Position numbers and translations under genes: made by a program. From the NCBI GenBank assembly GCA_943787295.1, contig CALSLW010000001.1:577501-641500 (forward strand): DNA of 64,000 nucleotides. The letters are read 5' to 3'. This document shows, piece after piece, positions 33,548 through 42,049 of this stretch (position 1 is the first letter of the stretch; each line of letters starts with the position of its first letter). Source of the stretch: an uncultured Flavobacteriaceae bacterium (lineage in GTDB: Bacteria > Bacteroidota > Bacteroidia > Flavobacteriales > Flavobacteriaceae). The notes beneath the pieces are model-generated. The model saw nothing but the letters and a program-made list of their open reading frames with translations, was not told where the DNA came from and ran no database searches.

Positions 33548-35317
33548 ATGAGCGATAACTTAAATTATGGAATAATAGGAAATTGTAAATCTGCTGCATT
33601 GATAAATGAGGATACCTCAATTGACTGGCTATGTCTTCCACAATTTGATTCCCCCTCTGTTTTTGCAAAAATCTTAGATGATCAAAAAGGAGGACATTTT
33701 TTGATCAAAAATCTGGCAAATTACACCATCAAACAGGCTTATCTAGAAAACTCCAATATACTGCGAACAGAATTTCGCAATGAAAAAGCTGGATTTGAGG
33801 TTATTGACTTTATGCCAAGATATAAAAATGAAATTAATCTCTACTATACCCCACCAGAAGTTATCAGGATTATCCGTCCTCTTTATGGAACTCCTTCCCT
33901 TTCGATCGATTATTTCCCTGCCCTAGAATACGCTGCAGCAAAAACAGATTCTTATGCTAAAAAAGAGTTTATTGTTAGTGTTTATAACCACGATAACTAT
34001 GACACGCTCTATTTATATTCTAATTTATCCAAAGAAGATATACTAGAGGGAAATACAATCGAGCTAACCCAAGATGTATTTTTCACGATCTCCTATAATG
34101 AAAAATTACAAACGCCTAGCTTAGAGAGCTGTCTACTCGAATTAGAAAGAACAAAATTATACTGGCTTAATTGGTGTGATAAAACCCCCACCTATCAATA
34201 TTATAACGAGGTCATACTGAGAAGCGCGATGACCTTAAAGTTGCTTACATATGACAAGACAGGTGCGATATTAGCCGCAGCGACTACTTCGCTTCCAGAA
34301 TCAATAGGAGAAGTGCGCAATTGGGATTACCGTTTTTGTTGGATTCGCGACTCTTCTATGGTGATTCGTGTCATCTCAAAACTAGGCCATAAAAAAATTG
34401 TTAAAGATTTTATTGACTTTATCATTGATTTGATCCCTGAAAAGGATGAAAAAATCCAGATCATGTATGGAATCAATAAAGAGAAGAAATTGACCGAAAC
34501 TCTTCTCGATCATTTAAGCGGTTATGAAAACTCAAACCCGGTTAGAATTGGGAACGCTGCCTATAAACAAAAGCAAAATGACATCTATGGTATTTTGATG
34601 GATGCCATACATGTAGAGTTAGTAGAGTTTCCTTTGCTCTTTGAAAAGAAAGAAGAACTGTGGTCTATCGTTAAAAACATTGTTTGGATTGTAGACAACA
34701 ACTGGTTTTTACCAGATAAAGGGATTTGGGAAATAAGAGAAGAAGACAAACATTTCACCTTTTCAAAGGTATTGTGCTGGGTAGCAATTGATCGCGCCAT
34801 TAAAATAGCCGACTTTTTAGGGAAGGATAAGGACAAGTGGATTAATTTAAGAGAAGAAATAAAGAAAGACATTCTTGAAAAAGCTTGGAATCCATCTGTC
34901 GAAGCTTATACTCAATTTTATGGAAGCGATGCCTTAGATGCTTCTGTTTTACTCATGGAACAATACGGCTTTATCGATGCACTAGATGAACGTTATATTA
35001 AAACCGTAAAAGCAACTGAAAAAGAATTGTCTTATGAGGGATTACTTTTTCGTTATAAAAACGAAGATGATTTTGGGACCCCTACCTCTTCATTTACGGT
35101 CTGTACTTTTTGGTTCATTAACAGTTTATATAAAATTGGAGAAGTAGACAAAGCAAAAGCATTGTTTGATCAATTATTAAGTTACAGTAATCACCTTGGT
35201 TTATTTAGTGAAGATTTAGATTTTAAGACAAAGCGTTTACTGGGTAATTTTCCACAAGCTTATTCGCATTTAGCATTAATTGACGTTGCGCTTACCTTCA
35301 ATAAAATAAAGCATTAA
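33548..35317 (+). CDS. glycoside hydrolase family 15 protein (possible trehalase)
   Basis: A 589-residue GH15 enzyme (glucoamylase/trehalase clan). The N-terminal beta-sandwich (about 1-220: YGIIGNCKSAALINEDTSIDWL) precedes the alpha/alpha barrel with ESIGEVRNWDYRFCWIRDSS, WAIDRAIK-type region, and the late catalytic loop GLFSEDLD...LLGNFPQAYSHLAL. No signal peptide, so it acts in the cytoplasm. GH15 members include alpha-glucosidases, glucoamylases and trehalases. Its position back-to-back with otsAB suggests turnover of trehalose, which is inference. Confidence 0.9.
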   Translation: MSDNLNYGIIGNCKSAALINEDTSIDWLCLPQFDSPSVFAKILDDQKGGHFLIKNLANYTIKQAYLENSNILRTEFRNEKAGFEVIDFMPRYKNEINLYYTPPEVIRIIRPLYGTPSLSIDYFPALEYAAAKTDSYAKKEFIVSVYNHDNYDTLYLYSNLSKEDILEGNTIELTQDVFFTISYNEKLQTPSLESCLLELERTKLYWLNWCDKTPTYQYYNEVILRSAMTLKLLTYDKTGAILAAATTSLPESIGEVRNWDYRFCWIRDSSMVIRVISKLGHKKIVKDFIDFIIDLIPEKDEKIQIMYGINKEKKLTETLLDHLSGYENSNPVRIGNAAYKQKQNDIYGILMDAIHVELVEFPLLFEKKEELWSIVKNIVWIVDNNWFLPDKGIWEIREEDKHFTFSKVLCWVAIDRAIKIADFLGKDKDKWINLREEIKKDILEKAWNPSVEAYTQFYGSDALDASVLLMEQYGFIDALDERYIKTVKATEKELSYEGLLFRYKNEDDFGTPTSSFTVCTFWFINSLYKIGEVDKAKALFDQLLSYSNHLGLFSEDLDFKTKRLLGNFPQAYSHLALIDVALTFNKIKH

Positions 35318-35362
35318 GCGGCTATAAAAAAAATTGAATATATTGACCTATAAATTGTGTCA

Positions 35363-36238
35363 ATGTTCAATGCTCGCATCTTACCTATTTTGATTGGCTT
35401 ACTCTCTTTTTTTGTAAGTGGACAAAGCACGCGTTTTTTTATCTCTGCACATCAAGACGACTGGCAACTTTTTATGAACCCTAATGTTTATGAAAGTATT
35501 AAAAACGAAGCAGACAAAACCGTTATTATACATACTACAGCAGGCGAAGCAGGAATGGGTATGGGTAACGATGCATATTACTTAGCCAGGGAAAAAGGAA
35601 GTCTCGCTGCTGTACGCTTTCTTTCGAACACCTATACTACTGGTGCTGGAATAGGCGCAGAAATGCAACGCAATTATGTCGATTTAAATGGGCATCAAGT
35701 CTTGCGTTATCAATACCGCAATTGCGTGGTCTACCTCTTGCGATTACCAGACGGCAATGGTCAAGGCACCGGCTATGAATTGCACGAATACAAAACTCTT
35801 GCAAAGCTTTTTGACGGAAGCAGTCAAAACGTTCCCAGCATTGATAAAAGCACGATTTATAAAGACCGAAAAGATTTAGAAACCACCTTAAATGCACTCC
35901 TCCTAAAAGAACAAATCGGAGAAAATACCGAAATACATCTCGCCGATACCGATCCAAATATCAACCCCTGTGACCACTCTGACCATCAAACTTCTTCTAA
36001 ATTTTTTCAGGCGGTAGCCAAAGAAATGGGCGGGATCAAACTCTATCTTTACACCAACTATGCCAGTGCACAGCAACCCAAAAATGTTCCCGAAGAGGGC
36101 TTTTTAGTTAGTGCTGCAGCCTGGGGAGTAACCACAGCACATATCGCAGATCATCGTCATTACAGCACTTGGGATGATATGCATAACAGCTGGATAGGGC
36201 GACAATATTTTAGAACAATAAGCCTCCCAAAAAAATAG
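35363..36238 (+). CDS. exported PIG-L (LmbE-like) deacetylase family protein
   Basis: A 291-residue member of the LmbE/PIG-L zinc de-N-acetylase family. The N-terminus MFNARILPILIGLLSFFVSGQ is a signal peptide. FFISAHQDDWQLF is the catalytic AHxDD-type motif (His-x-Asp-Asp with zinc His and Asp), and NPCDHSDHQ supplies the downstream ligand. It may deacetylate a sugar or a glycan outside the cytoplasm; the substrate is unknown. I chose ATG 35363 over a GTG 6 nt upstream. It leads a tight six-gene operon with MsrA at its end. Confidence 0.8.
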   Translation: MFNARILPILIGLLSFFVSGQSTRFFISAHQDDWQLFMNPNVYESIKNEADKTVIIHTTAGEAGMGMGNDAYYLAREKGSLAAVRFLSNTYTTGAGIGAEMQRNYVDLNGHQVLRYQYRNCVVYLLRLPDGNGQGTGYELHEYKTLAKLFDGSSQNVPSIDKSTIYKDRKDLETTLNALLLKEQIGENTEIHLADTDPNINPCDHSDHQTSSKFFQAVAKEMGGIKLYLYTNYASAQQPKNVPEEGFLVSAAAWGVTTAHIADHRHYSTWDDMHNSWIGRQYFRTISLPKK

Positions 36239-36243
36239 CCCCT

Positions 36244-36879
36244 ATGCCTACTCTATACCAATTCTTTCTCATCCTTCATATTGCCGCTGGCAGCCTTTCG
36301 CTGTTCACAGGAAGTCTCAATATGATTTTGCCTAAAGGCGGAAAAAGGCATCAAAAAATCGGACGAGTATTTGTCGCTGGAATGACGCTCACGGGAGGAA
36401 GTGCGCTATTTATGGCACAGATCAAACCCAATCCCTTTTTATTTATCATTGGCGTGTTTACCATTTACCTTGTAGGAACAGCAGACCGCTATATTAAATT
36501 GACCCAAAATAAACCCCTTTTAATCGATTGGGTCTATACCTTAGGCATGTTTGTCTTTGGCAGCATTTTTATCATTTGGGGGGTCATCACCTTGACAAAG
36601 TCAGATGGAATGGGAGCGGTCATGTTGGTCTTTGGTTCCATAGGGCTTTACAGTGTTTATCAAGATTTTAACAATTATAAAGGAGAAGCAAAACACCGCA
36701 ATTATGGTTTATTGACCCATATTGGGAGAATGGTAGGAGGCTTTACCGCCACCGTTACCGCGGTACTTGTGGTCAATGCACAATACATCCCTTTAAATAT
36801 TCCAGCGGCCCTATACTGGCTCGCTCCTACCCTTATCTTCACCCCATTGAGTATTTACTGGATAAAAAAAAGAAAATAA
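36244..36879 (+). CDS. DUF2306-like membrane protein
   Basis: A 211-residue inner-membrane protein with about seven helices. The N-terminal HIAAGSLSLFTGSLNMILPKGGKRHQKIGRVF is the DUF2306-type signature, with a conserved His in the first helix and a basic loop. It begins 5 nt after the PIG-L gene and ends 3 nt before the DUF1272 gene. Function unknown. Confidence 0.75.
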   Translation: MPTLYQFFLILHIAAGSLSLFTGSLNMILPKGGKRHQKIGRVFVAGMTLTGGSALFMAQIKPNPFLFIIGVFTIYLVGTADRYIKLTQNKPLLIDWVYTLGMFVFGSIFIIWGVITLTKSDGMGAVMLVFGSIGLYSVYQDFNNYKGEAKHRNYGLLTHIGRMVGGFTATVTAVLVVNAQYIPLNIPAALYWLAPTLIFTPLSIYWIKKRK

Positions 36880-36882
36880 CCT

Positions 36883-37062
36883 ATGTTAGAAATGCGCAAC
36901 CTTTGTGAAAACTGTCACAAAACCTTTACCCATGTAAGTGATGATGCCTATATCTGCTCTTATGAATGTACCTTTTGTAAGGACTGTGTAGAAAATAAAC
37001 TCAATCGTACCTGCCCTAATTGCGGTGGGGAGTTTCAAAAACGCCCTAAAAGAAAAACTTAA
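36883..37062 (+). CDS. DUF1272 small zinc-ribbon-like protein
   Basis: A 59-residue protein of the DUF1272 family. Eight cysteines: C8/C11, C25/C29, C32/C35, C44/C47, arranged as CENC, ICSYECTFCKDC and CPNCGGE. They should bind two zinc ions in a RING- or ribbon-like fold. The family N-terminus MLEMRN and the CPNCGGEF end are both present, so start and end are secure. Cytoplasmic; function unknown. Spaced 3 nt from DUF2306 and 12 nt from the VOC gene, in an operon of small accessory enzymes. Confidence 0.85.
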   Translation: MLEMRNLCENCHKTFTHVSDDAYICSYECTFCKDCVENKLNRTCPNCGGEFQKRPKRKT

Positions 37063-37074
37063 AACCCAAGCATC

Positions 37075-37482
37075 ATGATTTTACATCCTTATTTTGTTTT
37101 TAATGGACAAGCCAAAGAAGCCTTAGTTTTTTATGCCAAAGCCTTAGGTATAGAACACGGGGAACTCAAAACCTATGGCGAAAGCCCCATGCCACATGAA
37201 CCCCATCAAAAAGATTGGATCATTCATTCAGAATTAATTTTTAACGGCAGTACGCTTGCTATGTTTGCCGATAGTGCAGATGCGCAGCTTAGTCCAAATC
37301 CCAATATTCACATCAGCTTAAATTATACAGATTTAGAAGAGATGAAAGTGGCCTTTGAGCGCTTAGCCGAAGGGGGAGAAATCACCATGCCCTTAAAAAA
37401 ACAGTTTTGGAATGCCACCTTTGGACAACTTAAAGACCGTTTTGGGCTACACTGGATGATGAATTGTGATTACACAGTGTAA
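37075..37482 (+). CDS. VOC family protein (PhnB-like)
   Basis: A 135-residue vicinal-oxygen-chelate protein of the PhnB/3-demethylubiquinone methyltransferase-like branch. LHPYFVFNGQAKEALVFYAKALG is the family start, and KDRFGLHWMMN the end. The two beta-alpha-beta modules can bind a metal or a drug, but the sequence does not give the ligand. Its stop overlaps the TfoX start by 1 nt. Confidence 0.88.
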   Translation: MILHPYFVFNGQAKEALVFYAKALGIEHGELKTYGESPMPHEPHQKDWIIHSELIFNGSTLAMFADSADAQLSPNPNIHISLNYTDLEEMKVAFERLAEGGEITMPLKKQFWNATFGQLKDRFGLHWMMNCDYTV

Positions 37483-37850
37483 TGGCCTATGACGAATATC
37501 TCGCCGAACGAATACGCCAGTATTTCATCCAGCAAAAGCTTAACTTTTATGATAAAGCGATGATGGGAGGCCGGGTCTTTATGCTCAATGACAAAATGTG
37601 CTGCGGGATTCACTTTGATAAAAAAAGACAAATGGATCTTCTTATGGCCCGAATAGGAGAGACCGCAGCAGAGAAACTAAAGTATAAAAAAGGCTGTCAC
37701 CCCATGGGTTTTACTGGTCGTCCCATGAAAGGCTATGTCTTTATCGATCCAGAGGGTTTTGACTTAGACGAAGATTTATTATTTTGGCTCAATCATTGCA
37801 TAACCTTTAATCCAATGGCAAATGCCGCTAAAAAAAGAAAAAAGAAATGA
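37482..37850 (+). CDS. TfoX/Sxy N-terminal domain protein
   Basis: A 122-residue protein consisting of only the TfoX N-terminal domain, without the C-terminal domain of the competence regulator Sxy/TfoX. MMGGRVFMLNDKMCCGI and HPMGFTGRPMKGYVFI are the family core. Stand-alone TfoX-N proteins are common outside competence loci, and their role is unknown. Overlaps VOC by 1 nt and MsrA by 4 nt (ATGA), so it is translationally coupled to both. Confidence 0.85.
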   Translation: MAYDEYLAERIRQYFIQQKLNFYDKAMMGGRVFMLNDKMCCGIHFDKKRQMDLLMARIGETAAEKLKYKKGCHPMGFTGRPMKGYVFIDPEGFDLDEDLLFWLNHCITFNPMANAAKKRKKK

Positions 37851-38500
37851 AATTATTCCTTACCCTATTGAGTCTTGTTAGCTTGCAAACTTGTATTTCT
37901 AGCACCCCACTAATTGATAAAAAAGATCCCGTTTGGGAACCTCCTTTAAGCGAACAAAAAGATTTAGCCAAAGCTTATTTTGCCGCAGGCTGCTTTTGGT
38001 GCGTTGAAGCTGTTTTTGAAAGTGTAAAAGGAGTTCATGAAGTTTATTCGGGTTATGCCGGAGGGGAAACGAAAAACCCCAACTATAACCAAATTGGAAC
38101 CGGAAGAACCGGCCATGCTGAAGCGGTAGAAGTGCATTATGACCCCAAAGTGGTTTCCTTTGGCACCCTAGTGCAAGTTTTCTTTGGGTCGCATGACCCT
38201 ACAACGTCTAACCGACAAGGGCCAGACCGCGGGTCTCAATACCGCTCTATTGCGTTTTACCAGAATAGCAGTGAAAGAGAAATGATTCAAGATTATATCG
38301 CACTATTGGAAAAAAAAGAAATCTTTACCAATGCAATCGTCACCGAAGTTGAACCCCTCGATAAATTCTATTTCGCCGAAGAGTATCACCAAGATTATGA
38401 AAAACGCAACCCTAATAATCCCTATGTGAGAAGTGTTTCGATTCCGCGTTTACGAAAATTTCAAAAGTCCTATCCAGAGCTGCTAAAAGAAAATCACTAA
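37847..38500 (+). CDS. msrA: peptide-methionine (S)-S-oxide reductase MsrA, probably exported
   Basis: Repairs methionine-S-sulfoxide in oxidised proteins. 217 residues. The active-site motif GCFWCVE (catalytic Cys in the first position) is at about 50-56; GSQYRSIAFY and HQDYEKRNP follow. The first about 25 residues (MKLFLTLLSLVSLQTC) look like a lipoprotein signal, so the enzyme may sit in the periplasm or on a membrane. ATGA overlap with tfoX; its stop overlaps the convergent PAP2 gene by 4 nt. Confidence 0.93.
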   Translation: MKLFLTLLSLVSLQTCISSTPLIDKKDPVWEPPLSEQKDLAKAYFAAGCFWCVEAVFESVKGVHEVYSGYAGGETKNPNYNQIGTGRTGHAEAVEVHYDPKVVSFGTLVQVFFGSHDPTTSNRQGPDRGSQYRSIAFYQNSSEREMIQDYIALLEKKEIFTNAIVTEVEPLDKFYFAEEYHQDYEKRNPNNPYVRSVSIPRLRKFQKSYPELLKENH

Positions 38501-39069
38501 TAGGAAGGAAGAAGGTGTTGGGCTCGTTTATTCACTAAAGAATAAACGAGGGTAGCCATGGTGATTCCAGCTAACGCTCCACAAAAAATATCTATGGGAT
38601 AATGCACTCCTAAATAAACTCTACTATAGGCTACTGTTCCAGCAAAAATCAATAAAATAGGCATCAATTTTTTCACTTCTTTAAAGATTAAACTAAAGAA
38701 AAAAGCAAGCGCAAAAGAGTTGGAGGAATGCCCAGAAAAAAAACTGTATTTTCCACCACAAGACGATTTAACTAAACGCATTATTCCATCAAGTTCTGGA
38801 TTATGGCAAGGTCTAAGACGCATAAAACCATTTTTAAATAAGTTGGTTAACTGGTCGGTTAAGCCCACTAAAACTACCCCCGCTATAAAGAGTAGAACAG
38901 CAGATTTAAGGCCGCACTTTCTGCCATAAATCGTTACAAGAACTAAATAGACAACAACATTAGTGGCTTTCTCACTCATCAAGACCCAAAAGGGATCATA
39001 AAAGCTACTCCCCATTTGATTAAGCCACAAAAACAAACTTGTGTCCCAAACTAATAATTGATCGATCAT
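38497..39069 (-). CDS. PAP2 family phosphatase (lipid phosphatase-like)
   Basis: A 190-residue membrane phosphatase of the PAP2 superfamily. The three-part motif is present: KNGFMRLRP (K...RP), YSFFSGHSS (SGH), and SRVYLGVHYPID (SR...H). Four or five membrane helices. Likely substrates are undecaprenyl pyrophosphate or phosphatidic acid species. It is the last gene of a six-gene operon; its start shares one base with the stop of the preceding small gene. Confidence 0.88.
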   Translation of the reverse strand: MIDQLLVWDTSLFLWLNQMGSSFYDPFWVLMSEKATNVVVYLVLVTIYGRKCGLKSAVLLFIAGVVLVGLTDQLTNLFKNGFMRLRPCHNPELDGIMRLVKSSCGGKYSFFSGHSSNSFALAFFFSLIFKEVKKLMPILLIFAGTVAYSRVYLGVHYPIDIFCGALAGITMATLVYSLVNKRAQHLLPSY

Positions 39070-39293
39070 TATTCTAATGCTTCTATTTCTTGATCAAAAA
39101 ACGAAAGGGCTTCTTCGATTAAATCTTGGGTAACTTTCTCTAGTTCGTTTTGATCTTCTTGACTAAACTCTTCTAACCACAACACATCGTCATTAGAAAC
39201 ATTGAGTAAAAAACGAGGATAAGCAGTGTGTAACACAAAAATTTCGTCTTCTAAAGAAGAATTATCGGCAATTAAAAACTTTGGAACCTCCAT
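39069..39293 (-). CDS. conserved small acidic protein, function unknown
   Basis: A 74-residue acidic cytoplasmic protein. I do not recognise a named family. It starts MEVPKFLIADNSSLEDEIFVLH and has a helical, Glu-rich C-terminus (EDQNELEKVTQDLIEEAL). It is wedged between MATE (3-nt gap) and PAP2 (1-nt overlap), which supports it as a real translated gene. No motif suggests a function. Confidence 0.7.
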   Translation of the reverse strand: MEVPKFLIADNSSLEDEIFVLHTAYPRFLLNVSNDDVLWLEEFSQEDQNELEKVTQDLIEEALSFFDQEIEALE

Positions 39294-39296
39294 GGT

Positions 39297-40670
39297 TTAT
39301 TGTTTTAGTAATTTTTTAGTTTGATGTTGAAAGCGTAAAAATAATAAAAAGGCAGAAGTGCTTAGCCCTGTTAATAGACCAATCCAAATACCTACCGCCC
39401 CCAAAGGAGTTTTAAGTCCCAAATAATACGAAACGGGAAGACCAATAATCATATATGAAACAAAGGTCAAAGCAGTGGGTATATTAACATCTTGTATTCC
39501 TCTTAGTGAACCCAAAATAACTGCCTGTAAACCATCGGTGATTTGAAAAAAACCAGAAACTAAAAGCAAAACTGCAGCAATGGACACAACCTCCAAAGTA
39601 TCTGCAGGGGTGTTTAAGCCATAATTCTCTAAATAGATCCATGGCAATTGTTCATTAAAACTCAAATAAATGACGCAAAAAACGACATCAAAAAGTCCAA
39701 TCAACAAGAAAAGAGAAATGGCAATGCGACGTAAATCAGCATAAGCCTTCATCCCAAATTGATTCCCTACCCGTATCATCGCAACCACCCCTAAGCCCAT
39801 TGCGAACATAAAGGTCATCGAAGAAAGATTAAGCGCAATTTGATTTGCAGCCTGAGCATTCTTTCCTAGAATACCTGACATCCATATTGCCATGGTGAAA
39901 AACAACACCTCAAAAAACATTTGCAGGGCAGAGGGCAAGCCTAGACTAAAGATCTTTTTGAATAAACTTAACGTCAAATTTTTAAAGCGAATCCTTAAAG
40001 AATACCCCTCGAATAAAGGATGAAATTGAATAAAAAACAAGATAAAAATCACTGCCCCAGTTCGAGCAACCATTGTCCCTATTGCTGCACCTTCGACGCC
40101 CATCTTTGGGAACCCTCCATATCCAAAAATGAGAAAATAGTTTAGAATCACATTTAAGATATTAGAAAACACTGTCGCATACATAGCAGGACGCGTTTTT
40201 GACAAACCATCGGCAAATTGTTTATATGCCTGAAAGATAATTAAAGGCACAAGAGAAGCTGCTACCCATTTTAAATAGGGGAAAGCAAATTCTACCACTT
40301 CTGGGGGTTGCCCCATAGAATACATTAGCTTCCTGGCACTAAAAACAGCTAAGAATAAACTTAACCCTAGAAGAATGCAAAGCACCACTCCATGAGATAA
40401 AACCCGTTGAGCTTGTTCGCGATTGCTTGTGCCATCGGCTTGCGCAACTAAAGGTGTAATCGCTGTTGAAAAACCAATCCCTAACGACATGGCAATAAAG
40501 ACAAAACTATTTCCCAGAGAAACTGCTGCAAGTTCTGTTGTCCCTAATTGCCCCACCATGATATTGTCTACTAACTGGACAATGGTATGTCCCAATAAAC
40601 CTAATATAACCGGGAAGGATAAACTTAAGTTATACTTAAATTCTTTTGTGTACTGTTGCAAATTAATCAA
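39297..40670 (-). CDS. MATE family efflux transporter
   Basis: A 457-residue sodium- or proton-coupled multidrug/metabolite exporter with 12 membrane helices in two halves. The N-terminal half has SFPVILGLLGHTIVQLVDNIMVGQLG and GFSTAITPLVAQADG; the second half repeats the pattern (FSLGLPSALQMFFE). No ATG exists near the expected N-terminus: the start is TTG at 40670 (or TTG 40661), 4 nt after the M28 stop, which aligns with family members beginning xxLxxYTKEF. Confidence 0.92.
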   Translation of the reverse strand: MINLQQYTKEFKYNLSLSFPVILGLLGHTIVQLVDNIMVGQLGTTELAAVSLGNSFVFIAMSLGIGFSTAITPLVAQADGTSNREQAQRVLSHGVVLCILLGLSLFLAVFSARKLMYSMGQPPEVVEFAFPYLKWVAASLVPLIIFQAYKQFADGLSKTRPAMYATVFSNILNVILNYFLIFGYGGFPKMGVEGAAIGTMVARTGAVIFILFFIQFHPLFEGYSLRIRFKNLTLSLFKKIFSLGLPSALQMFFEVLFFTMAIWMSGILGKNAQAANQIALNLSSMTFMFAMGLGVVAMIRVGNQFGMKAYADLRRIAISLFLLIGLFDVVFCVIYLSFNEQLPWIYLENYGLNTPADTLEVVSIAAVLLLVSGFFQITDGLQAVILGSLRGIQDVNIPTALTFVSYMIIGLPVSYYLGLKTPLGAVGIWIGLLTGLSTSAFLLFLRFQHQTKKLLKQ

Positions 40671-40674
40671 GAGA

Positions 40675-42048
40675 CTAGAGTTTAAAGTGGTCCATTAAAA
40701 AGACCATAGAAGCCATAGTTGCCGCGCCTAATTCTAATTCTCTTTTATTGATTGCATCAAAAGTGTCGTTTGCCGCATGGTGAAAATCAAAGTAACGTTG
40801 AGAATCTGGACGTAAGCCTGCTAGAACATTATCGGACGTTTTTAAAGGAGCGATATCTGCACCACTTCCACCTTTCACAAATAGGTGTATTAAGTAGGGC
40901 TCAAAATAAGGTGCCCAAGATTGAATTGTCTTTAATTTTTCTGGAGTGGTATCAATTGAAAATCCTCTAGGAGTAAATCCCCCTGCGTCTGACTCAAGAG
41001 CAAACACATGCTTTTCGTTCTTTTCTTGAGCTACCTCGGTATACTTTGCTGCCCCGCGTTGCCCGTTTTCTTCATTCATGTATAGCACCACTCTTAAAGT
41101 GCGTTTGGGGCGATAATTAATTTTCTTCATTATCCTCAACACCTCCATCGATTGAACAATCCCTGCACCATCGTCATGTGAACCATCTCCTAAATCCCAA
41201 GAATCTAAATGCCCCCCAACTACCATGATTTCATCTGGATAGGTAGTACCTGTAATCTCCCCGATCACGTTATAGGATTGTACATCAGGCAAATTCTTAC
41301 AATTTTGTTTGAGGTAAAACTTTAAAGTTGGATTTAAGGCTAACATAGAACTTAACAACTCTGCACCGTTGGTGCTAATCGCTGCAGCAGGAATACGTTC
41401 TCTAAGTGGTAATTCGCCATACCCCATAGATCCAGTGTGTGGATAATCGTCTAAACGCAAATTCATCGATCTTACCACTACGCCTACAGCGCCAAGTCTG
41501 GCGGCCTCTTCTGCCCCACTAAAACGTTGATCAACACAACCAGAATAAGCAGAAAAAGTATTGATTAGATCGGCTTGCATAGGACGATTATAAAACACAA
41601 TCTTTCCAGCTACCTTTTCTTTCCCTAAAGCTTTTAATTCTTCTAAGTCTTTAACTTCGATCACCTCTGCTCTAATCCCTGCTAGGGGTGTAGCAACAGA
41701 GCCTCCCAGAGCACAAACGGGAACATTAATTGTATTCCCAGGACTAGTTTCAATATTGGCGTATTCAAAGGTTCCCCTAATCCATTTTGGCACCATCACA
41801 GGCTGTAACCAAACTTTATCTAAACCTAGGACATCTAATTCTTCTTTCCCCCACTCAACCGCACGTTGCGCATTAAGTGATCCAGACAATCTTCCTCCTA
41901 TTTGATTAGACAAATGTGCTAACCATGGATAAGTTTGACCGTCTAAAAGGGCTGTTTGATAAATCTTTTTTAAAGTAGGTTCAATGGCTTGTTGTGCATT
42001 AAGGCTAATCGCCAAAAAGAATAAGCTCAACAGTAGTCGTAGTTTCAT
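40675..42048 (-). CDS. secreted M28 family aminopeptidase (carboxypeptidase Q-like)
   Basis: A 457-residue exported di-zinc peptidase. Signal peptide MKLRLLLSLFFLAISLNAQ. A PA-type insert (about 110-220) lies between the N-terminus and the catalytic part. Zinc ligands: GGHLDSWDLGDGSHDDGAG (His, then Asp), MNEENGQRGA (catalytic and ligand Glu), ALESDAGG (Asp), and FHHAANDTFD (His). The start at 42048 gives the signal peptide; the frame also opens at a TTG 24 nt upstream. It starts 1 nt after the response-regulator gene stops, in the same operon. Confidence 0.9.
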   Translation of the reverse strand: MKLRLLLSLFFLAISLNAQQAIEPTLKKIYQTALLDGQTYPWLAHLSNQIGGRLSGSLNAQRAVEWGKEELDVLGLDKVWLQPVMVPKWIRGTFEYANIETSPGNTINVPVCALGGSVATPLAGIRAEVIEVKDLEELKALGKEKVAGKIVFYNRPMQADLINTFSAYSGCVDQRFSGAEEAARLGAVGVVVRSMNLRLDDYPHTGSMGYGELPLRERIPAAAISTNGAELLSSMLALNPTLKFYLKQNCKNLPDVQSYNVIGEITGTTYPDEIMVVGGHLDSWDLGDGSHDDGAGIVQSMEVLRIMKKINYRPKRTLRVVLYMNEENGQRGAAKYTEVAQEKNEKHVFALESDAGGFTPRGFSIDTTPEKLKTIQSWAPYFEPYLIHLFVKGGSGADIAPLKTSDNVLAGLRPDSQRYFDFHHAANDTFDAINKRELELGAATMASMVFLMDHFKL

Positions 42049-42049
42049 G

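Noticed and set aside
35637-35957. 106-codon antisense frame within the PIG-L gene
   Set aside because: Shadow of a gene with recognised catalytic motifs.
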